Origin: CAYSCX01 sp964429575
Lineage (GTDB): Bacteria; Desulfobacterota; Binatia; Binatales; Binataceae
DNA: 36,363 nt
NCBI GenBank assembly: GCA_964429575.1
Contig: CAYSCX010000025.1
Coordinates: forward strand, 1 to 36,363
Reading direction: 5' to 3'
Shown: positions 25,855-33,863 of the stretch, piece by piece
Numbering within the stretch: the first letter of the stretch is position 1
How the letters are laid out: every line of letters begins with the position of its first letter
The notes under the pieces: generated by a model
The model's database searches: none
What the model was told of the DNA's origin: nothing
The model's input: the letters and a program-made list of their open reading frames with translations, nothing else
Position numbers and translations under genes: made by a program

Positions 25855-26964
25855 ATGAAGGTTAAAGCTGCAGTCGCGCACAAGGCCGGCGCGCCGCTCG
25901 AGGTGACGACCGTTGACCTCGAAGGTCCCAAGGCCGGCGAGGTGATGGTCGAGATCAAGGCGACGGGCGTGTGCCACACCGACGCGTACACGCTGTCGGG
26001 CGTGGATCCCGAGGGGTTGTTCCCGGCGATCATGGGACACGAGGGCGCGGGGATCGCCGTGGAGTGCGGCAAGGACGTAAGGAGCGTGAAGCCGGGCGAC
26101 CACGTGATCCCGCTTTACATTCCGGAGTGCCGCGAGTGCCCGGCGTGTCTATCCGGCAAGACGAATCTTTGCACGGCGATACGCGAGACGCAGGGGCGCG
26201 GAGTGATGCCGGACGGCACGAGCCGTTTCTCGCTGGGCGGCAAGATGATCCATCACTACATGGGCACCTCGACGTTCGCGAATTTCACGGTGGTGCCGGA
26301 GATCGCGATCGCGAAGGTGCGCGAGGACGCACCGTTCGATAAGATTTGTTACATCGGCTGCGGCGTGACGACCGGAGTCGGCGCGGTGCTCAACACCGCG
26401 AAGGTGCAGCCTGGAGATCGCGTGGTGGTATTCGGCGCCGGCGGGATCGGGCTCAACGTGATCCAGGGGGCGCGGCTCGCGGGCGCATCGATAATCGTGG
26501 GAATCGACTTGAACCCCGCGCGCGAAGCAATTGCGCGCAAGTTCGGCGCGACGCACTTCGTCAACCCGAAGGAGGTTGCGGGCGAGCTGGCGCCGTATCT
26601 CGTCAACCTCACCAAGGGCGGGGCGGATTTCGCATTTGAGTGCGTCGGCAACGTGAAGTTGATGCGGCAGGCGCTCGAGTGCTGCCAGCGCGGATGGGGC
26701 ACCTGTGTGATCATCGGAGTCGCGGCGGCGGGCGAGGAAATTTCGACGCGGCCGTTCCAGCTGGTGACCGGACGGACGTGGAAGGGCACCGCATTCGGCG
26801 GCGCGCGCGGACGCCGCGACGTCCCCCGGCTCGTCGATTGGTACATGGACGGGCGCATCAATATAGATGACCTGATCACGCACGTGATGCCGGTTGAGAA
26901 GATCAACGATGCGTTCACGCTGATGCATGAAGGCAAGTCGATCAGGAGCGTCGTGACGTTTTAG
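25855..26964 (+). CDS. frmA: S-(hydroxymethyl)glutathione dehydrogenase / class III ADH
   Basis: 369 residues of a zinc-dependent medium-chain dehydrogenase. Class III enzymes oxidise S-(hydroxymethyl)glutathione, formed from formaldehyde, to S-formylglutathione with NAD+. Catalytic zinc ligands are Cys40, His62 (MGHEGAG) and Cys169 (IGCGVTTGVGAV). Structural zinc cysteines are 92, 95, 98 and 106. The NAD site is GAGGIG at 194-199 with Asp218 ending the second strand. The stretch PLYIPECRECPACLSGKTNLC is class-III-like. No S-formylglutathione hydrolase gene is beside it, though the alpha/beta hydrolase two genes upstream could be checked for that role. A mycothiol-type or generic alcohol substrate cannot be excluded. 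Confidence 0.85.
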   Translation: MKVKAAVAHKAGAPLEVTTVDLEGPKAGEVMVEIKATGVCHTDAYTLSGVDPEGLFPAIMGHEGAGIAVECGKDVRSVKPGDHVIPLYIPECRECPACLSGKTNLCTAIRETQGRGVMPDGTSRFSLGGKMIHHYMGTSTFANFTVVPEIAIAKVREDAPFDKICYIGCGVTTGVGAVLNTAKVQPGDRVVVFGAGGIGLNVIQGARLAGASIIVGIDLNPAREAIARKFGATHFVNPKEVAGELAPYLVNLTKGGADFAFECVGNVKLMRQALECCQRGWGTCVIIGVAAAGEEISTRPFQLVTGRTWKGTAFGGARGRRDVPRLVDWYMDGRINIDDLITHVMPVEKINDAFTLMHEGKSIRSVVTF

Positions 26965-26979
26965 ATTGACGCCGCAGAA

Positions 26980-27527
26980 ATGAGACGCACCGTTGCAATT
27001 GTTTTCGCGCTTGCGCTCACCACGATCGGCATCGCCGGGTGCTGGCCGTTCGGCAGCGATGAGCCGGCGCCGCAGCAGAAATTCCTGGAGGCGCTGGGCC
27101 GCGGGCAGTCGGCACAGGCGAGCCGGATCTGGCTCAACATGACTCCGGAGGAGCGCGTCGCATTCTCGCGCAGCGAAGGCCTCAAGCGGGCAGCCGATCC
27201 GGAGAAAGTTCAGGAAGACGCCATCAAGCGTTTCATGATGCAGAGCGGACAGGTTTCGAGCGACGCGGGAATCGAGCAGATCACGCCGCCAACGGGCGGA
27301 GGTCTTCCGGATCTGCCGACNNNNNNNNNNNNNNNNNNNNNNNNNNNNNNNNNNNNNNNNNNNNNNNNNNNNNNNNNNNNNNNNNNNNNNNNNNNNNNNN
27401 NNNNNNNNNNNNNNNNNNNNCGGGAATCGAGCAGATCACGCCGCCAACGGGCGGAGGTCTTCCGGATCTGCCGACATATCTCGACGACGCACCATCGGCT
27501 ACGTCGGATTCCCCACGGCCGCAGTGA
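26980..27527 (+). CDS. Small lipoprotein, interrupted by an assembly gap
   Basis: A predicted lipoprotein: signal peptide MRRTVAIVFALALTTIGIAGC with a lipobox ending in Cys21, then a short Pro-rich linker and a helical, charged domain. Bases 27266-27320 and 27421-27475 are identical and flank the 100-N gap. Removing the Ns and one copy joins 96 intact codons to a frame reading GIEQITPPTGGG...TYLDDAPSATSDSPRPQ and a TGA at 27525-27527. This gives a protein of 130 residues. Read literally through the Ns the frame shifts and produces a false C-terminus running to 27570. The gene starts 16 bases after the dehydrogenase stop, so it is probably in the same operon. The function is unknown. Confidence 0.7.
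27266..27475. repeat. 55-base direct duplication flanking the N gap
   Basis: The 55 bases at 27266-27320, ending right before the Ns, are identical to 27421-27475, starting right after them. The exact match of both edges to the gap points to contig ends that share one k-mer, not to a biological duplication. Confidence 0.9.
27321..27420. other. Assembly gap, 100 Ns
   Basis: Exactly 100 unresolved bases, a conventional placeholder length. Given the duplicated 55-base edges the true gap length is probably minus 55, so no sequence is missing. Confidence 0.95.
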
Positions 27528-27621
27528 CACGCGGCGCGCGACACGGACAGCGACCTGCCGCGCAAACTGATCGGCCAGGTCGCGCGGCCATACTGAAGGC
27601 TTTGCGGAACCGCCCGCCTGA

Positions 27622-27645
27622 CCCTCTCCCTGGTCAGGGAGAGGG
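27622..27645. repeat. 11-base palindrome, CCCTCTCCC type
   Basis: CCCTCTCCCTG (27622-27632) and CAGGGAGAGGG (27635-27645) form an 11-base stem over a GT loop. It sits between the lipoprotein gene and a hydrolase pseudogene. No T-tract follows, so it is not a standard terminator. It belongs to the same style of intergenic palindrome as 7791-7820. Confidence 0.75.
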
Positions 27646-27669
27646 GACAAAAGTCCTGCTCGCGCCGCG

Positions 27670-27888
27670 TTACTTCATCCGGCGCCCGAGAAAATCGAAC
27701 ATCAGGCCGAGGCCCTTCTGTCAGCCGCGCAGCACGTTCATCTGCATGAAGGCGTGCGGCATTTCGTCGAGCACGTGAAGCTCGTGCGGGATGTCGGCGC
27801 GCTTTATCGCACCCGCGATCAGTTTCAAATCTTCGACCAACAAATCCTTGTCGCGGCAGATGATGAAGCTCGGCGCAAGCGCGCCTGG
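27670..27888 (-). pseudogene. 3' remnant of an alpha/beta hydrolase gene
   Basis: Minus-strand translation from about 27888 gives PGALAPSFIICRDKDLLVEDL...LHVLDEMPHAFMQMNVLRG, then a TGA (27721-27723), then QKGLGLMFDFLGRRMK and a TAA at 27670-27672. The phrases DKDLL and MPHAF are the acid and base regions of hydrolase-fold-3/HSL esterases. The remaining part after the internal stop continues the expected last helix, so the stop is a nonsense mutation or equivalent lesion. All N-terminal parts, including the nucleophile motif, are missing, cut off next to the end of the LLM gene. It resembles the C-terminus of the intact esterase at 6758-7702 only at family level. Confidence 0.7.
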
Positions 27889-27892
27889 CCTA

Positions 27893-29041
27893 TTACGCCG
27901 GCGGGTTCGCGCTCCGCTCTACGCTGGTCCTCGGCTCTTTCTTGAATTCCGGAATCACATATTTCCCGAACAGCTCGATCGACTTCATGATGTGTTCATG
28001 CTTCAGGCCGCCGACCTGCATGAGGCAGAGCACGTGGTCGGCGCCAGCGGCTTCGTACTTCTTGAGCTTCTGGATGCACTTGTCGGGGTCGCCGACGATG
28101 ACCATGTCGCGCTCGTCGATCTCATCGAAGCTTACGGTTCCTTCCTTGTCCCAGCGTTCGATGAGCGGGAACTGTTTGACGATGTCCTCGTACGGAAGCG
28201 TGCCGGGCACCTTGCCGAGCATCTCCTTGGGAATCGCTGCGAGCGCCTTGAACACATAGGTGACGTACCACATGGTCGCATCGACGGCGCCGTTTTCGAC
28301 GGCGGCAGCGGTGGTCGGTGCGCAATGCGCGATCGTGAACACGCCGACCTGATTGTTTACGAATGCACCGGCGGGCGTGCAGTTCTTGACGGCGTCGCGA
28401 TAGCGCTTCATGCGCTCCTGCAACTCGGGGAGATCGACCCACACCGTGAGGCCGAGGCAGCCGAGTCCGTTTTGTCCCGCGAGTTCCCAAGTTTCCGGAC
28501 TGGTTGCGGCGACCCACATCGGGGGATGCGGCTTCTGGACGGGCTTTGGAATGACCGGGCGCTCCGGGATTTTGTAGAAGCGGCCGTCGTAGGAGAAGCG
28601 CTCCTGCATCCACATCTGCGGGATGATGCGGACCGCCTCCTGCCACATCGCGCGCGACTCGGTGGGATCCATGTCGAAGCCGGTCTGCTCGAGCACACTG
28701 GAGCGGCCGGTGCCGAACTCGAGACGGCCCTTGCTCATGATGTCGAGCACCGCGGCGCGCTCCGCAACGCGAATCGGGTGATTGAATTTCCACGGCAACA
28801 GCACGACGCCGTGGCCGATGCGGATGTTGCGGGTGCGCTGCGCGATCGCGGAGAGGAAGACCTCGGGCGCGGGCGAGTGGGAGAACTCCTCGAGGAAGTG
28901 GTGCTCGACTTCCCAGATGGTGTCGAAGCCGGCGCGGTCGGCGGCTTCGATTTGCTCAACCGCCTCCCAATAACAGTCGTACTCGGCGTTGGGCCCCCAC
29001 GGCCTGAGCATCTCCATTTCGTAGAGAAGATCGATCTTCAT
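27893..29041 (-). CDS. LLM-class flavin-dependent oxidoreductase
   Basis: 382 residues from the ATG at 29041, which has AAGGAG nine bases upstream; an open extension to 29326 lacks coding character. Luciferase-like monooxygenases use FMNH2 or F420 in a TIM barrel. Family features are MKIDLLYEMEML at the N-terminus, the GFDTIWEVEHHF active-site strand, IGHGVVLLPWKFNHPIRVAERAAVLD, the MSKGRLEFGTGR loop and HPPMWVAATSPETWELAG. It diverges from the SnoaL-like and CoA-transferase genes. A second, distant LLM gene lies at 33864-34838. Likely roles are oxygenation in degradation of an organic acid or sulfonate; flavin choice and substrate cannot be told. Confidence 0.87.
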   Translation of the reverse strand: MKIDLLYEMEMLRPWGPNAEYDCYWEAVEQIEAADRAGFDTIWEVEHHFLEEFSHSPAPEVFLSAIAQRTRNIRIGHGVVLLPWKFNHPIRVAERAAVLDIMSKGRLEFGTGRSSVLEQTGFDMDPTESRAMWQEAVRIIPQMWMQERFSYDGRFYKIPERPVIPKPVQKPHPPMWVAATSPETWELAGQNGLGCLGLTVWVDLPELQERMKRYRDAVKNCTPAGAFVNNQVGVFTIAHCAPTTAAAVENGAVDATMWYVTYVFKALAAIPKEMLGKVPGTLPYEDIVKQFPLIERWDKEGTVSFDEIDERDMVIVGDPDKCIQKLKKYEAAGADHVLCLMQVGGLKHEHIMKSIELFGKYVIPEFKKEPRTSVERSANPPA

Positions 29042-29277
29042 GCGCGTGGGCTCCTTTGGGCTGGCGGCTGAGGCCTGGGGGGTGATGGCCGCCTGGCGGG
29101 AGTCTAGTCGCGTTGGCCGCGGGGCGGCAACGGAATCCTGCGAGCGGGGTTCGCAGTTCGTGGTATTGACCTGCCCGCCATACCCGGTGGTATGGGTGAT
29201 GAACAGCCGGTGCAATGCCGGCGTCGAGATTGCAGCGAGCCGGCGCATGAGGACGCCGCGAAACGCAGGAGATTCAC

Positions 29278-29652
29278 ATGGCAACGACGCATGAAGAGGA
29301 ACTGATCGAGCGGTATTTCGACGCATTCAATCGCCACGATATCGAAGGGGTCATGGCGTGCTTCCACGAGCATGCGGTGATAGTCGGGGCGGACGGGAAG
29401 CGTTTCGAGGGGCGCGAGGAGGTGCTCCGTCACTATGAAAGCGGCTTCGCGGTGTTCCCGGACGGACGCTGCGATCTGGTTTCGTGCACCGGCAACGCGG
29501 GGCGCGGAATGGCGGAATCGATTTTCCGCGGCACGCGCCCGCGGGAGGGGAAGGTCGTCGAGGCGAACGGCGTGGAAGTGCTGGAGATCGTTGACGGCAA
29601 GATCAAGGAGATTCGCGACTATCATCGCGCGATGCCCGCGAAGGCGGCGTGA
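29278..29652 (+). CDS. SnoaL-like / NTF2-fold protein
   Basis: 124 residues, the usual size for a single NTF2-like cone. It begins with a helix EEELIERYFDAFNRHDIEGVMACF and continues with HEHAVIVGADGKRFEGREEVLRHYE, the common SnoaL-like polyketide-cyclase/isomerase pattern. It closes with the strand VEVLEIVDGKIKEIRDYH. Such proteins act as cyclases, isomerases, dehydratases or just ligand binders. AGGAG sits seven bases before the ATG. The CoA-transferase pair begins 33 bases downstream, so it probably belongs to that operon. Confidence 0.83.
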   Translation: MATTHEEELIERYFDAFNRHDIEGVMACFHEHAVIVGADGKRFEGREEVLRHYESGFAVFPDGRCDLVSCTGNAGRGMAESIFRGTRPREGKVVEANGVEVLEIVDGKIKEIRDYHRAMPAKAA

Positions 29653-29685
29653 AGCTGGCAGTGAGTTGATCGCGGACGCCGCGCA

Positions 29686-30939
29686 ATGAGCACGATCCTC
29701 GCCAAAAGCCGCGTCCTCGATCTCACCAACGAACGCGGGCAACTGTGCGCGCAGATGCTCGCCGACCTCGGCGCGGACGTAATCCAGATCGAGCCGCCGG
29801 GCGGGTCGCGCGCGCGCAAGCTCGGACCATTTTACAAGGACGAGCAGAACCCCGACTCGTCGCTGTTTTTCTGGGCGTACAACCGCAACAAGCGCGGCGT
29901 CACGCTGGATATCGAGCGCGATGAGGGACGTGAGCTTGTGAAGCGGCTCATCACGAGCGCGGATTTTTTCATCGAGTCAGAACAACCCGGATATCTCGCG
30001 GAGCGCGGGCTCGGATACGAGGAGCTTGCGAAGCTCAACCCGCGGCTCATCTACATTTCGATCACGCCGTTCGGGCAGAACGGGCCGAAGATGAGCTACG
30101 CGGATGCGGACCTAGTGATTCTGGCGGCGGGCGGACCGCTCGCGCTGGCGGGCGACGAAGACCGTCCGCCGGTGCGGCTCGGCGCGGTGCCACAAGCGTA
30201 CCTGCACGCGTCGATGGATGCGGCGGTTGCGGCGATGGCGGCGAATCACGAGCGGGTGCGGTCGGGTCTGGGGCAGTACATCGACGTCTCGGCGCAGCAG
30301 TCGGTCGCTATGGCGACCCAGTCGTACATACTTTCGCCCGCGCTGAATTCACCGGAGCTGACGCGCTACGCGGGCGGGGTGAAGCTCGGCCCGTTCCGCA
30401 TTCCGCTCGTCTGGCCGGCCAAGGACGGCTACATCTCATTGGCAGTGCTGTTCGGCACGGCGCTCGGGCCGTTCACGAGGAGGTTGATGGAGCACATTTG
30501 CGAGCGCGGCTTCTGCGATGAAGCGACGCGCGACAAGGACTGGATCGGGTACGTCGAGCTGCTGTTTTCGGGCAAGGAGACAATCGAGGAGTGGACGCGC
30601 GTCACGGAGGTCGTCCGCAACTTCACGCGGAGCCACACCAAGGCCGAGTTGCTCAAACTGGCGCTCGAGAAGGGCTTTCTGATCGCGCCGGTATGGACGG
30701 TGAAGGAAGTAGTCGAGAGTCCGCAGCTCGCGGCGCGCAACTATTTCCAGGAGGTCGAGCATCCGGAGCACGGACGGTCGTTCAAATACCCGGGACCGTT
30801 CGTGAAGTTCGGCGTTACGCCGATCGAGTATCGGCGACGGCCACCTCGAATCGGCGAACACAACCGCGAGGTGTATCGCATCGAACTGGGACTGAATGAG
30901 ACGGAAGTGGCCGAGCTTGAACGCAGAGGTGTGATCTGA
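29686..30939 (+). CDS. CaiB/BaiF (family III) CoA-transferase, Asp-lacking member
   Basis: 417 residues. Family III CoA-transferases move CoA between carboxylic acids through an Asp-CoA intermediate. The fold is clear: LDLTNERGQLCAQMLADLGADVIQIEPPGG, FFWAYNRNKRGVTLD, then LIYISITPFGQNGP and GLGQYIDVSAQQS. By ungapped alignment to the following gene, the catalytic Asp position (24 residues before GQYID) is Tyr here, within VPQAYLHASMD. It is likely the non-catalytic partner of a hetero-oligomer, as in two-gene systems such as BbsEF-type transferases. Its TGA overlaps the next ATG (TGATG), so translation is coupled. Confidence 0.88.
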   Translation: MSTILAKSRVLDLTNERGQLCAQMLADLGADVIQIEPPGGSRARKLGPFYKDEQNPDSSLFFWAYNRNKRGVTLDIERDEGRELVKRLITSADFFIESEQPGYLAERGLGYEELAKLNPRLIYISITPFGQNGPKMSYADADLVILAAGGPLALAGDEDRPPVRLGAVPQAYLHASMDAAVAAMAANHERVRSGLGQYIDVSAQQSVAMATQSYILSPALNSPELTRYAGGVKLGPFRIPLVWPAKDGYISLAVLFGTALGPFTRRLMEHICERGFCDEATRDKDWIGYVELLFSGKETIEEWTRVTEVVRNFTRSHTKAELLKLALEKGFLIAPVWTVKEVVESPQLAARNYFQEVEHPEHGRSFKYPGPFVKFGVTPIEYRRRPPRIGEHNREVYRIELGLNETEVAELERRGVI

Positions 30940-32156
30940 TGGCGAACGAGCTGGCGCTCACCGACATCAAGATTCTCGACTTCATGTGGGTGATGGCCGG
31001 GCCGGCGTCGACACGGATCCTCGCGGACTACGGCGCGACCGTGCTTCGCATCGAATCGCCCACGCGGGTAGACGTCGCGCGCACGCTGCACCCACATCAC
31101 GACAATCAATCGGCGCCCGACAGCTCGGGCCTGTTCAGTAATTGCAACGCGGGCAAGTTGGGGCTTTCGCTCGATCTCGGAAATCCGGCCGCGCGAGAGG
31201 TGGTGCATGATCTGGTGCGCTGGGCCGAGGTAGTCACGGAGTCGTTCTCGCCCAAGGCGATGCGGCGCTGGGGCTTCGACTACGAGTCGCTCAAGAAGGT
31301 GAAGCCCGACATTATCATGTTGAGCACCTGCCTGTTCGGGCAGACCGGGCCGCTCTCGAGCATCGCGGGATTCGGATCGATGGCGGCGGCGATATCGGGC
31401 TTTCACAATTTGACCGGCTGGCAGGACCGCGCGCCGTGCGGACTGTTCGGCGCGTACACGGATTACGTTTCTCCCCGCTTCACGGCGCTTGCGATTCTGG
31501 CGGCGGTGCAACACCGGCGGCAGACCGGAGAGGGACAGTACATCGATCAGTCGCAAGCGGAAGCGGCGACGCATTTCCTCGGTCCCGCGATTCTCGATTT
31601 TTCGGCCAACGGACGAATCCAGCAGCGGATGGGAAATGCGGACATGCAGTACGCACCGCACGGCGTTTATCCGGCGCAGGGCGACGATCGATGGGTCGCG
31701 ATCGTGTGCAAGACCGACGGCGAGTGGCGAGCGCTATGCTCGCTGATGAAGCGAAATGACCTAGTCAATGACGCGCGCTTCGTCACGGCGGCGGGACGTT
31801 TGCAACATCGCGATGAACTCGATCGCGCGGTCGGCGAGTGGACCGCGACGCTAGATGCGGAAGAAGCAGAACATCTGTTGCAGTCGCGCGGAATCGCGGC
31901 GCACCAGGTGCAGAACGCCATCGAGTGTTATCACGATCCGCAGTTGCTACATCGCGGACACTTCGTCGATGTCGAGCATCCGACCTACGGCAAGACGACC
32001 GTGGAAGGACCGCGCGCGGTGCTTTCGCGCACCCCGGCCAAGGTGATGCGGCACGCGCCGATGCTCGGCGAGCACAACGAGTACGTATTGAAGGACATTC
32101 TCGGCTACGACGACGAGAAGGTCGCGACGCTCGCGGCGTCGGGCGTGCTCGGCTAA
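30939..32156 (+). CDS. CaiB/BaiF (family III) CoA-transferase, catalytic member
   Basis: 405 residues, same family as the preceding gene but clearly different in sequence. It opens with IKILDFMWVMAGPASTRILADYGATVLRIESP. The segment LFGAYTDYVSPRFTALAILAAVQHRRQTGEGQYIDQSQAEA carries an Asp (in YTDYV) at the catalytic position of the family. The two genes overlap by one base, so a heteromeric enzyme is likely, with this subunit forming the Asp-CoA intermediate. Neighbouring LLM, SnoaL-like and VOC genes suggest degradation of an aromatic or branched acid, but the acid and CoA donor are not visible from sequence. It converges on the methyltransferase with a 10-base gap. Confidence 0.9.
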   Translation: MANELALTDIKILDFMWVMAGPASTRILADYGATVLRIESPTRVDVARTLHPHHDNQSAPDSSGLFSNCNAGKLGLSLDLGNPAAREVVHDLVRWAEVVTESFSPKAMRRWGFDYESLKKVKPDIIMLSTCLFGQTGPLSSIAGFGSMAAAISGFHNLTGWQDRAPCGLFGAYTDYVSPRFTALAILAAVQHRRQTGEGQYIDQSQAEAATHFLGPAILDFSANGRIQQRMGNADMQYAPHGVYPAQGDDRWVAIVCKTDGEWRALCSLMKRNDLVNDARFVTAAGRLQHRDELDRAVGEWTATLDAEEAEHLLQSRGIAAHQVQNAIECYHDPQLLHRGHFVDVEHPTYGKTTVEGPRAVLSRTPAKVMRHAPMLGEHNEYVLKDILGYDDEKVATLAASGVLG

Positions 32157-32166
32157 TGAAACAGTC

Positions 32167-32931
32167 TTAGCCAACGGGCGCGAGGCGCGCCTTGAAGCGA
32201 AGCCGCGTGTAGTCGGCGGTCCAGCGACCCTGCTCATCGCAAAGCGCGGGGCGAAGCAGCTCGACGGCTTCGCTGATCGCGTTTGCGCGGTCGGCCTCGG
32301 GAAGATCGGCAACGAACGGATTCGCAAACGTCTGCAACCAGCCGGCCATGTCGGTCGGCAGCGGCGTGGGGCGCGGAATCAGCTCGATGTAATCGACCGC
32401 GAAACCGCCGCGTTCGAGCCGGGCGCGATAGTCGTCAATGGTCGGGAAATACCAAGGGATGAGCTTCTTGCCGTCGATACCACGGCGCGCGAGGACAGCG
32501 AGCATCGCAGTCATTACAGCAGCGACGCACGCATGACCGCCCATCTCGGCGACAAAGCGGCCGCCGGGCTTGAGCGCGCGCGCGACGCCGGCGATGAGCG
32601 CGTCGGCATCGCGCATCCAGTGCAGAGCGGCGTTGGAAAAGACCGCATCGAACTCGCGCGAGAATGCGAGCGACTCCGCGTTGACCACGCGCGCATCGAG
32701 GCCGCGCTTGACGGCCGCCGCGATCATGTCGGGCGATGAATCGACGCCGACGACGCCGCATCCAGCCGCCGCGATCTTTTCGGTGAGGACGCCGTCGCCG
32801 CATCCGATGTCCAGAATGCGCTCGCCCGCGCGCGGCGCGAGCAACTCGTACACCGGAGCGCCGAGATCGGTAACGAAGCGCGCGTGCCGATCGTAGCGAT
32901 CCGCTTTCCAGGTTTGTCCCTTGGTCGCCAT
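32167..32931 (-). CDS. Class I SAM-dependent methyltransferase
   Basis: 254 residues from the ATG at 32931; a longer TTG-initiated frame to 32979 adds an unlikely leader. SAM motif I ILDIGCGDG is at about 39-47, with the acidic strand end VVGVDSS, motif II NAALHWM and the LKPGGRFV strand. The pattern TWKADRYDRHARFV...VYELLAPRAGERILD and the phrase NAALHW resemble trans-aconitate 2-methyltransferase and related small-molecule methylases. The acceptor is unknown. It is alone on the minus strand between the CoA-transferases and the VOC protein. Confidence 0.87.
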   Translation of the reverse strand: MATKGQTWKADRYDRHARFVTDLGAPVYELLAPRAGERILDIGCGDGVLTEKIAAAGCGVVGVDSSPDMIAAAVKRGLDARVVNAESLAFSREFDAVFSNAALHWMRDADALIAGVARALKPGGRFVAEMGGHACVAAVMTAMLAVLARRGIDGKKLIPWYFPTIDDYRARLERGGFAVDYIELIPRPTPLPTDMAGWLQTFANPFVADLPEADRANAISEAVELLRPALCDEQGRWTADYTRLRFKARLAPVG

Positions 32932-33064
32932 GGCGAAGTGGTGAAATCTGGTCGTACAGGCGCGTGCGAAGCGAGGCAAGCCGGGCGGGTTGCGGCGTGG
33001 CTGCGACCTCTAGTAAGTGGGGCTTCTCATGCGCGCGCAGGCGCGCCAGTCGAGGAGTCCCGCG

Positions 33065-33835
33065 ATGATTCAAGGAATCGATCACCTCGTTATCGTCGTT
33101 CGCGAACTCGAGGCGGCGATCAAGAGTTACACCGACGCGGGCTTCACGGTGGTCCGCGGTGGGAAACATCCGATTGGCACGCACAACGCGTTGATCGGGC
33201 TGTCGGACGGTTCGTACCTGGAGCTGATCGCATTTCTGAACCAGCTTCCGCCACATCCGTGGTACCAGCGCCTGGAAAAGGGCGGCGGGCTGACGGATTT
33301 CTGCATGCAGACGGACAATCTCGCCGCCGACGTCGAGAGTCTCAGGCGCGCGGGAGTCGCGATGAATGATCCGGCGCCGCTGACGCGCGATCGCCCGGAC
33401 GGCTATCGCGTCGCGTGGGTGCTTTCGATTCCGCAGGCGCCGTTCAACGGCGCGATGCCGTTTCTGATCAAGGACGAAACGCCTCGGGAGGAGCGCCTGC
33501 CACGCGAGCGGACGCACGCAAATGGCGTCACCGGGATTCGCACACTGACGGTCGCGGTCGCGGACGCCGACAAAACGGCCGGCTACTGGGAGCGAGTGCT
33601 GAGCAAGAAGGCGACGGCATGCGAGCGCGCGGACCTCGACGCGCGCGGCGCGAGGATCGGGGTTGGCCCGCATACGCTGGAGATCATTTCGCCTGCGGAA
33701 ATGCCGGGACCGCTCGCGGAGTTCCTGAGCAAGAATGGACCATCGCCGTACGAGGCGACGTTCACAGTCGCGGCGGGCAAGGCGCGCGCGCTCGATGCGG
33801 CGAAGCTCGAAGGCGCGAGGTTAAAGATCGCGTAA
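33065..33835 (+). CDS. VOC-superfamily (glyoxalase-like) protein
   Basis: 256 residues from the ATG at 33065, preceded by GAGGAG seven bases upstream. An upstream in-frame ATG at 33017 would add an Arg-rich leader. Two paired beta-alpha-beta modules are seen: GIDHLVIVVRELEAAIKSYTDAGF...LELIAFL in the first and IRTLTVAVADADKTAGYWERVL...HTLEIISP in the second. This matches glyoxalase-like domain proteins that may bind a metal (His23-region, Glu and His ligands) and act as dioxygenase, isomerase or resistance proteins. The substrate is unknown. The LLM gene follows after 28 bases, so the two are probably co-transcribed. Confidence 0.82.
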   Translation: MIQGIDHLVIVVRELEAAIKSYTDAGFTVVRGGKHPIGTHNALIGLSDGSYLELIAFLNQLPPHPWYQRLEKGGGLTDFCMQTDNLAADVESLRRAGVAMNDPAPLTRDRPDGYRVAWVLSIPQAPFNGAMPFLIKDETPREERLPRERTHANGVTGIRTLTVAVADADKTAGYWERVLSKKATACERADLDARGARIGVGPHTLEIISPAEMPGPLAEFLSKNGPSPYEATFTVAAGKARALDAAKLEGARLKIA

Positions 33836-33863
33836 CGGCGCCCGCCGGAAGCGGAGAATCACG

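Noticed and set aside
26980..27570. A 196-residue protein read straight through the N gap
   Set aside because: The frame after the Ns differs from the frame before them. Collapsing the duplicated 55 bases gives a shorter, sensible protein ending at 27527.
27622..27645. Intrinsic terminator after the lipoprotein gene
   Set aside because: The stem is strong but the loop is two bases and no T-tract follows on either strand; a dispersed repeat is the better reading.
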